Origin: Ferruginibacter sp. HRS2-29
GTDB lineage: Bacteria > Bacteroidota > Bacteroidia > Chitinophagales > Chitinophagaceae
Assembly (NCBI RefSeq): GCF_024343615.1
Contig: NZ_RJUB01000005.1
Coordinates: 1 to 64,000 of the forward strand
Length of the DNA stretch: 64,000 nucleotides
Direction of reading: 5' to 3'
Shown: positions 25,223 through 34,557 of the stretch, piece after piece
Numbering within the stretch: position 1 is the first letter of the stretch
Layout: each line of letters starts with the position of its first letter
Program-made: the position numbers and the translations under genes
Notes under the pieces: generated by a model
What the model saw: the letters and a program-made list of their open reading frames with translations, nothing else
What the model was told of the DNA's origin: nothing
Database searches by the model: none

Positions 25223-26002
25223 ATGAAAGTAGTAATATTCGCTGGCGGCCTGGGAACCAGGCTGATGGAAGAAACAGAGGCCCGGCCAAAACCTATGGTA
25301 GAGATCGGCGGCAAGCCCATACTCTGGCATATCATGAAAATATATGAGAAACACGGGTTTAACGACTTTGTGGTATGCCTGGGCTATAAAGCGCAGTTCA
25401 TCAAGCAGTATTTTCTCAACTATTTCCTTTATAATTCCGATGTGACCATCGAACTGGAGAAGAACAAAATAGACGTACATTTTTCCAACACCGAGTCATT
25501 TAAAGTAACCTTAGTAGATACCGGCCTGCTCACCAATACCGCCGGCAGGCTCAAAAAGATCCGGAAATACCTCAATGGCGAACGCTTTATGCTCACTTAT
25601 GGAGATGGCGTGTGCAACGTGGATATCAACGATCTTATAAAATTCCATTCCAATGCCGGCAAGCTCGTTACCCTTACATCTGTGAAGATACCGGGCCGTT
25701 TTGGGAACCTGGAAACCGATCAGGAAGGCATCGTCAATCATTTTGAAGAAAAACCGGATGGCGATGGAATGTGGATCAACGGTGGATTTTTTGTGCTGGA
25801 AAATGATGTCTTTAAATACCTCGAAGGCGAAATGGAAAATGTGCAGTGGGAAAAAGAACCACTGGCAAATATAGCCCGCGATGGCCAGCTGGCTGCCTAC
25901 CGGCACCATGGTTTCTGGAAGTGTATGGATGCGCTTCGCGACAGGATAGAATTGGAAGAAATGTGGAACAGCGGTAAAGCACAATGGAAAATATGGGATT
26001 AA
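25223..26002 (+). CDS. rfbF: glucose-1-phosphate cytidylyltransferase
   Basis: A 259-residue nucleotidyltransferase making CDP-glucose from CTP and Glc-1-P. Signs: GGLGTRLMEETEARPKPMVE, GGKPILWHIMKIY, LTYGDGVCNVDI (metal site Asp), and WINGGFFVLE. Typical length. It commits sugar to the CDP branch with rfbG just downstream. Confidence 0.95.
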   Translation: MKVVIFAGGLGTRLMEETEARPKPMVEIGGKPILWHIMKIYEKHGFNDFVVCLGYKAQFIKQYFLNYFLYNSDVTIELEKNKIDVHFSNTESFKVTLVDTGLLTNTAGRLKKIRKYLNGERFMLTYGDGVCNVDINDLIKFHSNAGKLVTLTSVKIPGRFGNLETDQEGIVNHFEEKPDGDGMWINGGFFVLENDVFKYLEGEMENVQWEKEPLANIARDGQLAAYRHHGFWKCMDALRDRIELEEMWNSGKAQWKIWD

Positions 26003-27072
26003 AAATGCTGGAAATATACAACCATAAAAAAGTTTTCATTACCGGAAATACGGGTTTCAAAGGCTCCTGGCTCGCGGCTTTTTTCGACCATCTTGGCGTA
26101 ATGCACGAAGGGTATGCCCTCGCGCCCGATACTACGCCGAACCATTTTGGTTTGCTGCAGCAGGCACAATCATTTACCGAAGCAAATATCCTTGATACAG
26201 GCACACTGGAAGCCGCGGTAAACAAGGCGCAGCCCGATATCATTTTCCATCTGGCCGCACAGGCCCTGGTACGCACCTCTTACACCGATCCGTTGAACAC
26301 GTATCAAACCAACGTGATCGGAACGCTCAACGTGCTGGAAGCAGCCAGGAAATGCAGCAGTGTGAAGGCCGTGGTACTCATCACCACCGATAAAGTATAC
26401 GACAACAAAGAGCAGGAAACAGCCTATATCGAAACCGATGAACTGGGTGGCTACGATATGTACAGTTCGTCGAAAGCCTGTTGCGAAATATTGATAAGGT
26501 CTTACCGTAATTCCTTTTTAAATATCAGCGATTATAAAACAAAACATCACCTCTTACTTGCCTCCGCGAGAGCGGGCAACGTGATCGGAGGCGGCGACTG
26601 GAGCAAAGACAGGCTGTTGCCGGATATAGCGGTAGCAACTTCGAAAAACCAAAAAGTGCAGATACGAAACCCCCGGTCGGTACGTCCATGGCAGCACGTG
26701 CTGGATTGTTTATATGGGTATGTTTTGCTGGGGGCAAAATTATTGAACGAAGAAACCGCGTTTGCAGAAGCATGGAATTTTTCTCCCTACAGTCATGAAG
26801 CTAAGACGGTGGAAGAAATTGCCGCCATCGCCCGGCAAAGCTGGCAGGAAGTGAGGATCGAATTCGGCCGGGCGCAGGATAATTTTCATGAAGCGGGATT
26901 GCTGATATTGAACAACAGCAAATCCATCGCCCGACTCGGCTGGAAACCGGCCTGGAACACCGCCGAAGCAGTGGATAAAACTATCAGCTGGTACAAAGAT
27001 TATTACACCTCCGGAAAGGTTTCCACTGCGGAACAGGTGAAGCAGTATATGGATAAAATAAATGCGCAGTAA
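25984..27072 (+). CDS. rfbG: CDP-glucose 4,6-dehydratase
   Basis: A 362-residue SDR making CDP-4-keto-6-deoxyglucose. Signs: TGNTGFKGSWLAAFF cofactor loop, HLAAQALVRTSY, TTDKVYDN (catalytic Thr/Asp), Y-x-x-x-K in YSSSKACCE, RAGNVIGGGDWSKDR, and RPWQHVLD. The start at 25984 overlaps rfbF by 19 bases; ATG 26005, 2 bases after the rfbF stop, would shorten the N-terminus by seven residues and is equally possible. TAATG joins it to the next gene. Confidence 0.95.
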   Translation: MENMGLKMLEIYNHKKVFITGNTGFKGSWLAAFFDHLGVMHEGYALAPDTTPNHFGLLQQAQSFTEANILDTGTLEAAVNKAQPDIIFHLAAQALVRTSYTDPLNTYQTNVIGTLNVLEAARKCSSVKAVVLITTDKVYDNKEQETAYIETDELGGYDMYSSSKACCEILIRSYRNSFLNISDYKTKHHLLLASARAGNVIGGGDWSKDRLLPDIAVATSKNQKVQIRNPRSVRPWQHVLDCLYGYVLLGAKLLNEETAFAEAWNFSPYSHEAKTVEEIAAIARQSWQEVRIEFGRAQDNFHEAGLLILNNSKSIARLGWKPAWNTAEAVDKTISWYKDYYTSGKVSTAEQVKQYMDKINAQ

Positions 27073-27623
27073 TGGAATTGATCGCCGGCAATATAGCGGG
27101 GCTTTACACGGTTTCCCTGAAGAAACTGGAAGACGAACGTGGTTTTTTTGCCCGAACGTACTGCAAGAATGAATTTGCTAAGATTGGGTTCAACAAAGAA
27201 TTTGTACAATTCAATCATTCGTTCAATAAAAGCAAAGGCACGATCCGTGGAATGCATTTCCAGGTTCCACCCTTTGCAGAAACAAAGCTCATCCGTTGTG
27301 TGCAGGGAGCGGTGTACGATGTGGCAGTTGACCTCCGTGAAGGTTCGCCTACTTTTTTGCAGTATGCAGGGATAGAACTGAACGAAGAGAATATGTTGGC
27401 GGTGTTAATACCGGAAGGTTTTGCACATGGTTTCCAGGTGCTGAAAGATAATTCGGCGCTTATCTACCATCACACTGAAGTGTATACGCCGGGCGCAGAT
27501 GGAGGAATAAGATTCGATGACCCGGCCCTGGCGATCCAATGGCCGCTCGATCCGCTGCTGGTAAGCCAAAAGGACCGGGAATATAAACTGATAGATCAAA
27601 ATTTTAAAGGCATAAAAGTATGA
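27072..27623 (+). CDS. RmlC-like sugar 3,5-epimerase
   Basis: A 183-residue cupin of the dTDP-4-dehydrorhamnose 3,5-epimerase family. Visible: KLEDERGFFARTYC, RGMHFQVPPFAE with the catalytic His, CVQGAVYDVAVDLR, and YHHTEVYTPGADGGIRFDDP with the acid Tyr. It overlaps rfbG by one base and the methyltransferase by four. So it probably epimerises the CDP-4-keto-6-deoxy intermediate rather than the dTDP one, though it might also serve rfbA/rfbB product downstream. No rmlC or rmlD copy is seen elsewhere in the window. Confidence 0.88.
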   Translation: MELIAGNIAGLYTVSLKKLEDERGFFARTYCKNEFAKIGFNKEFVQFNHSFNKSKGTIRGMHFQVPPFAETKLIRCVQGAVYDVAVDLREGSPTFLQYAGIELNEENMLAVLIPEGFAHGFQVLKDNSALIYHHTEVYTPGADGGIRFDDPALAIQWPLDPLLVSQKDREYKLIDQNFKGIKV

Positions 27624-28846
27624 ATTGCAGGTACTGTACTAATGAACTGACACACGAATTTGCTGACCTGGGCTTTAGTCCGCCCTCTAACTCGTTTCTC
27701 TCAAAACAACAATTGAATGAGCCGGAAGTATATTACCCGCTCAAGACGTTGGTATGCGAAAAATGTTTTCTCGTACAGATCGATGAGTTTGCCAAGCACG
27801 ACGATATCTTCAATTCAGATTACGCCTACTTTTCCTCTTTTTCCACCAGCTGGCTTGCTCACGCCAAAGCATACACGGAAATGATGACGGCCAGGTTTGG
27901 TTTCGATAAAGACTCGCAGGTGATCGAGATCGCCAGCAATGATGGTTACCTGCTTCAATATTTTAAAGAACAGGGGATCCCTGTTTTAGGGATAGAACCT
28001 ACTAAAAATACGGCCGATGCCGCCAAAGAAAAGGGGATAGATTCCGTAGTGGATTTTTTTGGCGTAAGACTCGCCACCTCGCTGGCCGCGAAGGGTATCA
28101 AAGCCGACCTGTTGCTGGGAAATAACGTACTGGCGCATGTTCCGGATATCAATGATTTTGCCGGCGGACTGAAGATATTGCTGAAAGACAAAGGGGTCAT
28201 CACGTTCGAATTTCCGCATTTGCTTCAGCTGATCGACAAGAACCAGTTCGATACCATTTACCACGAACATTTTTCTTACCTGTCGCTTATCGCGGTAAAA
28301 CAAATATTCGAAACTGCCGGGCTTGAGTTGTTTGATGTGGAAGAACTGCCTACTCACGGCGGCTCCCTGCGCATATTTGCCAAACATGCAGAAGATGCCC
28401 AAAAGATCGTTTCGGATAATGTAGCCAATATGCTGCAGAAGGAAAAGGATTTCGGGCTGGCCGACCTGGATATATACCTGTCTTACCAGGAAAAAGCGGA
28501 AAAAGTGAAGAATGATTTTACCAGGTTTTTGATCGACGCCAGGAACGATGGTAAAAAAGTGGCGGGGTATGGAGCCGCGGCAAAAGGGAACACTTTGCTC
28601 AACTTTGCCGGTATCAAAAAAGACCTGCTGGAATTTGTAACAGACGCTTCGCCACACAAACAGAACAAATATTTGCCCGGTGTACACATTCCGGTCTTCA
28701 GCGAGCAAAAGATAAAAGACGAACGGCCGGATTACGTGGTGATTCTACCCTGGAACCTCCGCGAAGAAATTACTTCGCAGCTGGCATATATCCAAGAATG
28801 GGGAGGGAAATTCGTAGTAGCGGTTCCGGCCCTCGAAATAATATAA
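27620..28846 (+). CDS. SAM-dependent sugar C-methyltransferase
   Basis: A 408-residue enzyme with the three-part layout of NDP-4-keto-sugar C-methyltransferases: N-terminal zinc-type Cys region (CRYCTNEL near residue 3 and VCEKCFLVQ near 52), central SAM domain (VIEIASNDGYLLQYF, then LLLGNNVLAHVPDI), and a C-terminal nucleotide-sugar part (VAGYGAAAKGNTLLNF, FVTDASPHKQNKYLPG). Relatives (TylCIII, NovU types) methylate C3 or C5 of 4-keto-6-deoxy sugars. Position within the CDP-sugar genes suggests a C-methyl-branched 6-deoxyhexose. It overlaps the epimerase by ATGA. Confidence 0.92.
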   Translation: MNCRYCTNELTHEFADLGFSPPSNSFLSKQQLNEPEVYYPLKTLVCEKCFLVQIDEFAKHDDIFNSDYAYFSSFSTSWLAHAKAYTEMMTARFGFDKDSQVIEIASNDGYLLQYFKEQGIPVLGIEPTKNTADAAKEKGIDSVVDFFGVRLATSLAAKGIKADLLLGNNVLAHVPDINDFAGGLKILLKDKGVITFEFPHLLQLIDKNQFDTIYHEHFSYLSLIAVKQIFETAGLELFDVEELPTHGGSLRIFAKHAEDAQKIVSDNVANMLQKEKDFGLADLDIYLSYQEKAEKVKNDFTRFLIDARNDGKKVAGYGAAAKGNTLLNFAGIKKDLLEFVTDASPHKQNKYLPGVHIPVFSEQKIKDERPDYVVILPWNLREEITSQLAYIQEWGGKFVVAVPALEII

Positions 28847-28847
28847 C

Positions 28848-29336
28848 ATGAACGAAATATCGGCATCAGCAAAGATATCTTCTATGGCAGACATAGAAAC
28901 TTCCTCCCGGGGCAGCCGGTTGTATGTGGGAGAAAATGTCATGATCGATTCATTCGTTAAAATAAAATTCACCGGCGGCGCAGGCGATATACGTATCGGC
29001 AATAATTCCTACGTCAATTCCGGATGCGTACTCTATTCAGGAAATGGTATCACGATCGGCGATCATGTATTGATTGCTGCAAATTGTACATTTGCACCCG
29101 TCAACCATCAATACATGGCGAAGGATAAAACCATCCTTGAGCAACGGTTTAAAGAAAGCAAGGGCGGAATTATCATAGAAGACGATGTCTGGATCGGCGC
29201 AGGGGTGATCATCCTGGATGGCGCACATATCAGGAAAGGAACGGTCATCGGGGCGGCTGCGGTGGTGAGCGGCACTACCGAAGAATACGGGGTATATGTT
29301 GGTAACCCGTTGACACTCGTAAAATTCAGAAGTTAA
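28848..29336 (+). CDS. hexapeptide-repeat acyltransferase
   Basis: A 162-residue left-handed beta-helix transferase. Hexapeptide turns run from VGENVMIDSFVKI through IRIGNNSYVNSGCVLYSGNGITIGDHVLIAA and DDVWIGAGVIILDGAHIRKGTVIGA, with the likely catalytic His in FAPVNHQYM. It probably O- or N-acetylates a sugar or nucleotide sugar using acetyl-CoA in the cytoplasm. It starts 1 base after the methyltransferase stop, so it shares its operon. Confidence 0.9.
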   Translation: MNEISASAKISSMADIETSSRGSRLYVGENVMIDSFVKIKFTGGAGDIRIGNNSYVNSGCVLYSGNGITIGDHVLIAANCTFAPVNHQYMAKDKTILEQRFKESKGGIIIEDDVWIGAGVIILDGAHIRKGTVIGAAAVVSGTTEEYGVYVGNPLTLVKFRS

Positions 29337-29339
29337 ACA

Positions 29340-30143
29340 ATGATCACAATTTTAGGCGCAACAGGTTATATCGGTTCACATCTTTTGCAGCAGCTGCAAG
29401 CGGCTGGCGAAGAAGTGTACGCGCCCCGGAGAAATGAATTGCCGGCAGATAAAGAATTGGGCGATGTTATCTATTGCATAGGAATGACGGCGGATTTCAG
29501 GGCTAAGCCTTTTGAAACCGTAGATGCGCACATCACTGTATTGAGTGAAGTGCTGCAGCAGGCAAAATTCCGCTCGCTTACCTATTTGTCCTCTACAAGG
29601 GTATATATCAACTCTGCCGAAAAAAAAGTGGAGGAAACTTCACCGATCCTGATAAAACCCTGGGAGGCAGATGAGTTATATACGCTTACAAAACTTACGG
29701 GTGAGCGTTTATGTTTATCGAGCGGCCGTAATGTGAAGATCGCACGCCTGTCTAATATTGTAGGCAACGACCTGGCATCCGAAAATTTTCTAACGGTGTT
29801 GGTGCGGGAGATCCGGCAGAGCGGAAGTTTTCATTTTCAATCTTCGCTGCGGTCTGCGAAGGATTACCTGCATATCCAGGATGCCGTGGATATGTTGCTG
29901 AAAATCGCTGTCAACGGAAAACAACAGGTATATAACGTAGCTTCCGGCATCAATACTTCCAATGCCGACCTGGTAACGTTGTTCAGTAAACACACTGCAT
30001 TCTCCGTTACGGTAAAGGAAAACGCACCGGACGTGATCTTTCCGGAGATCAGCGTAAAGCGTATAAGAACAGAGTTTGATTTTTGTCCAAAAAATATTGA
30101 AGAATATATTCCCACACTTTTAAAAAAGAATAATAATGTATAA
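29340..30143 (+). CDS. NAD-dependent epimerase/dehydratase family reductase
   Basis: A 267-residue extended SDR with cofactor loop LGATGYIGSHLL, catalytic Ser/Thr in YLSSTRVY, and a Y-x-x-x-K in YTLTKLTG. It is shorter than dehydratases and resembles the 4-ketoreductases that finish CDP- and dTDP-deoxysugars. Given its neighbours I infer reduction of a C-methylated 4-keto-6-deoxysugar. It overlaps the next gene by 8 bases. Confidence 0.87.
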   Translation: MITILGATGYIGSHLLQQLQAAGEEVYAPRRNELPADKELGDVIYCIGMTADFRAKPFETVDAHITVLSEVLQQAKFRSLTYLSSTRVYINSAEKKVEETSPILIKPWEADELYTLTKLTGERLCLSSGRNVKIARLSNIVGNDLASENFLTVLVREIRQSGSFHFQSSLRSAKDYLHIQDAVDMLLKIAVNGKQQVYNVASGINTSNADLVTLFSKHTAFSVTVKENAPDVIFPEISVKRIRTEFDFCPKNIEEYIPTLLKKNNNV

Positions 30144-30897
30144 GATCGATACCGATAACAAGTTAGTGATTGATGAAAAAAACAACGTGACCCACCCGTT
30201 GGGTTCCAAAGAAGGGTTTAAGATCATCAGTGATATCTGGTTAAAATCAGGCTGGGAAACCAAGTATGTATACAGTTTTGCCTGGATGGGGCGCCCGGTG
30301 ATACAGCTTCCTGAAGACATGATCCGTATCCAGGAGATCATTTTTAACCTCAAGCCGGATGTGATCGTTGAAACGGGTATTGCCCATGGCGGATCGCTCA
30401 TATTTTATGCATCACTTTGCAAAGCAATGGAAAAAGGAAGGATCATCGGCATCGACATCGAGATCAGGCCGCACAACAGGAAAGCGATAGAAGAACATTT
30501 TTTATACAAAGATTATATCCAGATGGTGGAAGGCAGCTCCACGGCGCCGGAAATAGTAAGCGATGTGAAAAGCAGGATAAAGGAAGGTGAAACCGTACTG
30601 GTGATCCTCGATTCCAACCACACCAAACAACACGTATTGGATGAACTGAATGCTTACGCGCCGATGGTGTCTGTAGGTTCATACATTGTGGCTACCGATG
30701 GTATCATGGAACTGGTGAAAGGGCTCGACCGTACCGGCGACGATTGGGATTGGAACAACCCTAAAGCCGCGGCTATTGAATTTGTGGCGCAAAACCCCGA
30801 CTTCATCATTGAAGAACCTCCGTTCCCTTTCAATGAAAGCATCGTGGATGAACGTATCACTTACTGGCCTTCGTGTTATATCAAAAAAATAAAATAG
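30136..30897 (+). CDS. CmcI-type (cephalosporin hydroxylase family) methyltransferase
   Basis: A 253-residue protein of the CmcI / rhamnosyl O-methyltransferase family. Visible: MGRPVIQLPEDMIRIQEII, VETGIAHGGSLIFYASL (SAM-binding region), GIDIEIRPHN, VILDSNHTKQHVLDEL and YIVATDGIMEL (metal/substrate region). Despite the family name its members in glycan loci are mostly sugar O-methyltransferases. It probably methylates a hydroxyl of the branched sugar or the assembled glycan. It ends 4 bases before the flippase. Confidence 0.88.
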   Translation: MYKIDTDNKLVIDEKNNVTHPLGSKEGFKIISDIWLKSGWETKYVYSFAWMGRPVIQLPEDMIRIQEIIFNLKPDVIVETGIAHGGSLIFYASLCKAMEKGRIIGIDIEIRPHNRKAIEEHFLYKDYIQMVEGSSTAPEIVSDVKSRIKEGETVLVILDSNHTKQHVLDELNAYAPMVSVGSYIVATDGIMELVKGLDRTGDDWDWNNPKAAAIEFVAQNPDFIIEEPPFPFNESIVDERITYWPSCYIKKIK

Positions 30898-30901
30898 TCT
30901 T

Positions 30902-32446
30902 TTGCTCAAAAAGATCTTATACACTACTTCTTTAAAAGCAAATATTATCGCCAATTTTGCGGGCAATGGATGGTCCGCATTGATAGGGATCATATTTGTG
31001 CCGCTTTACCTGAAATATATAGGTGCGGAAGGATATGGTCTTATCGGCATTTTCGCCAGCCTGCAGGTGGTACTTTCTCTGCTCGACAGCGGGTTAAGTA
31101 CCACCCTCAATAAGGAAATGGCACGCATGAATGCTACACCAGGCAATGAGCAGCGGATGCGCAATCTTGTAAAAACGCTGGGGAATATTTATTGGATAAT
31201 GGCACTCGCCGCAGGTTTCATCGCATTGTGCCTGTCGCCCCTGCTCGCAAATTACTGGGTACAACCCAAAGAATTAAGCACGCAGACGGTTACTTATGCT
31301 TTTATCCTGCTGAGCGTGTCGATGGTGTTCCAGTTTCCGACCAGTTTTTACAGCGGGGGGTTACTGGGGCTCCAACGCCAGGTAATGCTCAACCTCAACC
31401 GGGTATTCTTTGCCACGTTGAAGAGCGCAGGCGCCCTGCTGGTACTTATTTTCATATCACGGAGCATACTTGCTTTTTTTTGCTGGACACTTTTTGTGTC
31501 TGTACTTCAGGCTTTCTCCATGAAAATATCCTTGTGGCGTTCTTTGCCGGCTTCGCCATCTGCCCCCGTTTATGATAAAAGCGAACTGAAGAACATCTGG
31601 CGTTTTGCCGCAGGGATGTTAGGCATCAGCCTTACCGCCGTATTGCTTACACAGGTGGATAAGATCATATTAAGCAAGGTGTTGTCACTGGAGCAATTCG
31701 GGTATTATACTGTGGCCTGTACGCTTGGCTTAATGATTTACCAGATCATCGGGCCGCTCTCTCAATCTTATTTTCCCCGGTTTTCGGCGCTCACAGGCCT
31801 CAACAGGGGCGAAGAACTGAAAAATATATTCCACCAGGGCTGCCAGCTGGTGAGTGTGCTGGTATTGCCGGCAACCTTTGTACTTTGTTTTTTTAGCAAG
31901 GAACTGATATTTATCTGGACGCATAATGCGGAAACGGTAGAAAACACCTGGCTCGTCGCCTCGGTGTACGCCGTAGGTACAGGGTTCAACGGACTGTTGA
32001 ATATCCCTTACCAGCTTACCCTGGCCCATGGCTGGACGAAGCTTGGATTTTACCAGAATATCTTTTTTCTGTGCCTCATGATACCCCTTACGATCTGTTT
32101 TTCGTTGAATTACGGGGCGCTGGGTGGTGCCATATCCTGGGCGGTAGTAAACGTGCTGTATTTTTCCATTACCCCTTCCCTTATATTTAACCGCCTGCTG
32201 AAAGGGGAAAAACTGCACTGGTATTTATATGATTGTATCATCCCGCTTGGTGTATCCTTCACAATGGTTTACCTTGCAAGATATTTCATTCCGTTTGGAG
32301 CCATCCGCCCCTATGTGTTACAGTTAGGCATATTGACTGTTGTGGGTATGATCACCGTAGGGGCCACGCTTTTATTTACCAAAAGCCTGAGGCAAAACCT
32401 GCTGCTCATGTTGCAGAAAAAAAGGCGGCCGCAAAACGGAATCTAA
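30902..32446 (+). CDS. polysaccharide flippase 1 (Wzx-like)
   Basis: A 514-residue MATE/MOP-type membrane protein with about 12-14 spans, e.g. GWSALIGIIFVPLYLKYI at the N-terminus and YVLQLGILTVVGMITVGATLL near the end. Family members turn lipid-linked sugar units across the inner membrane. It begins with TTG (MLKKILYTTSLKANI); no ATG is better placed. The C-terminal tail is basic (QKKRRPQ). A second, different flippase lies at 41970. Confidence 0.9.
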   Translation: MLKKILYTTSLKANIIANFAGNGWSALIGIIFVPLYLKYIGAEGYGLIGIFASLQVVLSLLDSGLSTTLNKEMARMNATPGNEQRMRNLVKTLGNIYWIMALAAGFIALCLSPLLANYWVQPKELSTQTVTYAFILLSVSMVFQFPTSFYSGGLLGLQRQVMLNLNRVFFATLKSAGALLVLIFISRSILAFFCWTLFVSVLQAFSMKISLWRSLPASPSAPVYDKSELKNIWRFAAGMLGISLTAVLLTQVDKIILSKVLSLEQFGYYTVACTLGLMIYQIIGPLSQSYFPRFSALTGLNRGEELKNIFHQGCQLVSVLVLPATFVLCFFSKELIFIWTHNAETVENTWLVASVYAVGTGFNGLLNIPYQLTLAHGWTKLGFYQNIFFLCLMIPLTICFSLNYGALGGAISWAVVNVLYFSITPSLIFNRLLKGEKLHWYLYDCIIPLGVSFTMVYLARYFIPFGAIRPYVLQLGILTVVGMITVGATLLFTKSLRQNLLLMLQKKRRPQNGI

Positions 32447-32460
32447 AATATTTTTAGCTA

Positions 32461-33459
32461 ATGACACAGCCGCTGATCAGTATCATCATTACTTCATATA
32501 ACCGTGCGCATTATATTGAACAGGCCATACAATCGGCGCTTGCGCAAGATTACCCCCGGCTCGAAATTGTGATCAGCGATAATCACAGTACGGACAATAC
32601 CCGGGAGGTCCTGCAGAAGTATCTCCCTGATCCACGCATAAAATATTTTGTAAATGAAGTGAACATCGGGATGATCCCCAACTTCAAGCTGGCTACAGAG
32701 GATCGGGCTACCGGAAAGTATGTGAGTTATATCAGCAGCGATGATTACCTCTGCTGCCCCTCCTTCATTTCCAAAGCGGTTGAACTCATCAATAAATACC
32801 CCGATGTAGTATTGGTAGCGGCAAAAAATGCTACCCTTTTCAACGATAGCGGCATAATAGAAGAGGATGATTCCGGGCATGTATTTCAAAAAGAATTTAT
32901 GCCTGGGATGGAGCTTTTCGAAAAATTCCCCGAATGGCTGTTGCCCGGATGGGGTGCTGTACTGATGGATCGCCGGCAATTGATAGAAGCGGATATATTC
33001 GGATCAAAAGCGCAGTCGCTGGATTATGAGGCCAACCTCAAACTGATCCTGAACGGTAATGCCGCATTCATCAATCAACCTTCATACATTTTTAGAAAGC
33101 ACGATTCCAATGCCTCCGGCTTCATGACCTACGAGGCCCACGTGAATAACCTCGAGTTTATAGAAAATACCTGCCGGTATGCCCGGGAGCTCAATAAGGT
33201 TAAAGATCTCGAAAAGTGGCGGAAACGAATCTACAGCGAATACCTGAACAGGAACTCGACGGTATTATTAAAAAGCCGGGAAGAATTCGGGCAACTTTTG
33301 CAATACGTGCGAAAAGAAAAAAAATTGCACTTCACCTTATTCAATGCACCAAAGCTTACGCTTAATTCGTTTGTATACAGGAATTACAAACTGCTTTTTC
33401 CTGCCCTGAAATGGGTTTTCCCGAAAAAATATGAGGCCATAAAAAAACTCGCGGGGTAG
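32461..33459 (+). CDS. family 2 glycosyltransferase
   Basis: A 332-residue GT-A enzyme: N-terminal ISIIITSYNRAHYIEQAI, nucleotide-binding IVISDNHSTDNT, and the metal motif region VSYISSDDYL near residue 98. It adds a sugar to the lipid-linked chain on the inner face of the membrane; donor unknown. The C-terminal 80 residues are basic and helical (KEKKLHFTLF). It is 14 bases after the flippase in the same operon. Confidence 0.9.
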   Translation: MTQPLISIIITSYNRAHYIEQAIQSALAQDYPRLEIVISDNHSTDNTREVLQKYLPDPRIKYFVNEVNIGMIPNFKLATEDRATGKYVSYISSDDYLCCPSFISKAVELINKYPDVVLVAAKNATLFNDSGIIEEDDSGHVFQKEFMPGMELFEKFPEWLLPGWGAVLMDRRQLIEADIFGSKAQSLDYEANLKLILNGNAAFINQPSYIFRKHDSNASGFMTYEAHVNNLEFIENTCRYARELNKVKDLEKWRKRIYSEYLNRNSTVLLKSREEFGQLLQYVRKEKKLHFTLFNAPKLTLNSFVYRNYKLLFPALKWVFPKKYEAIKKLAG

Positions 33460-33477
33460 ATCCGGCATATTTAACTG

Positions 33478-34554
33478 ATGAAAAAGAAGGTCCTTTTTAT
33501 TGTTCCCAACCTGCATTGTGGCGGTGCATCAAAAGTTTTATCACTCATTTGCCAGAACCTCGATCCTGCAGGATTTGAGGTAGTACTTGTATGCGTGAAT
33601 ACAAAAAAGGCTTTTTATCCTATCACCAACCCTGCGGTAAAAGTGATCGACCTTCAAAAAGATCATGTAAAAAGCATCTTTTTCCCCATCCAATCCGTAT
33701 TCAAAAAAGAAAAACCCGATATCGTTTTTTCAAACGGGCAGGATCTCAATATCCTGATGGCCTTTCTGAAAATATTTCACCCGAAAATTGCTTTTGTTTG
33801 CAGGGAAACGTCGGTTTTGTCGGGTAATAATAAGAATATCCCGTTCCGGCGGTTATATAATTTCCTTGTAAAAAAATTATATAACAACGTAAACCGGATC
33901 ATTTGCCAGTCGCGGGAAATGGCTGCCGACCTGGAAAAGATGTACCATGTGCGGCCTGAAAAGCTGCAGATCGTTTCTAACCCAGTAACGGTTCCACAGT
34001 TGCCGGTGCCTTTACCAGCACTTTTTAAAACGGGTAAGATCCGCTTCCTTTCTATCGGCCGGCTCGATCCCGGGAAAGGAAATATGCGGGTATTGGAAGC
34101 GCTGGCTTCTTACAGCCATCCCTTCGAATTCATCATCCTGGGCGATGGCCCCGAAAAGGCGCAACTGGAACATAAAGCCGCCATCCTCGGAATTTCGGAT
34201 TCAGTGGTATTTAAAGGCACTGTCGCCAATACAAATGAGTATATTGCGGATTGTAATTTTGTGTTGCTGGGTACATACAATGAAGGTTTTCCTAATATCG
34301 TGCTGGAAGCGGGTATTTTAGGCAAACCGGTCATCGCATTCAAAGTGCCCGGTGTGGATGAAGAAGTGATCGTACCTTACGAAACAGGAATATTGATAAC
34401 AGGGAATACGCCGGCCCATTTTACAGAGGCGCTTAACGGGCTGCAAACTGTTCAGTTTGATAGTGAGCTGATAAAATCTATCATTATCAACAAGTTCGGG
34501 ATTAAAAAAATAATGCAGACGTATGAAATTTTGTTTGATAAAATAATACAGTAG
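33478..34554 (+). CDS. family 4-type glycosyltransferase
   Basis: A 358-residue GT-B retaining glycosyltransferase. N-domain start LFIVPNLHCGGASKVLSLI with the GGASK loop, CRETSVLSGNN in the acceptor region, then C-domain FLSIGRLDPGKGN, FIILGDGPEKAQLE, and the E-x7-E region EGFPNIVLEAGILGKPV. Position between a GT2 and asnB places it in the same glycan module. Donor unknown. Confidence 0.9.
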   Translation: MKKKVLFIVPNLHCGGASKVLSLICQNLDPAGFEVVLVCVNTKKAFYPITNPAVKVIDLQKDHVKSIFFPIQSVFKKEKPDIVFSNGQDLNILMAFLKIFHPKIAFVCRETSVLSGNNKNIPFRRLYNFLVKKLYNNVNRIICQSREMAADLEKMYHVRPEKLQIVSNPVTVPQLPVPLPALFKTGKIRFLSIGRLDPGKGNMRVLEALASYSHPFEFIILGDGPEKAQLEHKAAILGISDSVVFKGTVANTNEYIADCNFVLLGTYNEGFPNIVLEAGILGKPVIAFKVPGVDEEVIVPYETGILITGNTPAHFTEALNGLQTVQFDSELIKSIIINKFGIKKIMQTYEILFDKIIQ

Positions 34555-34557
34555 TAC

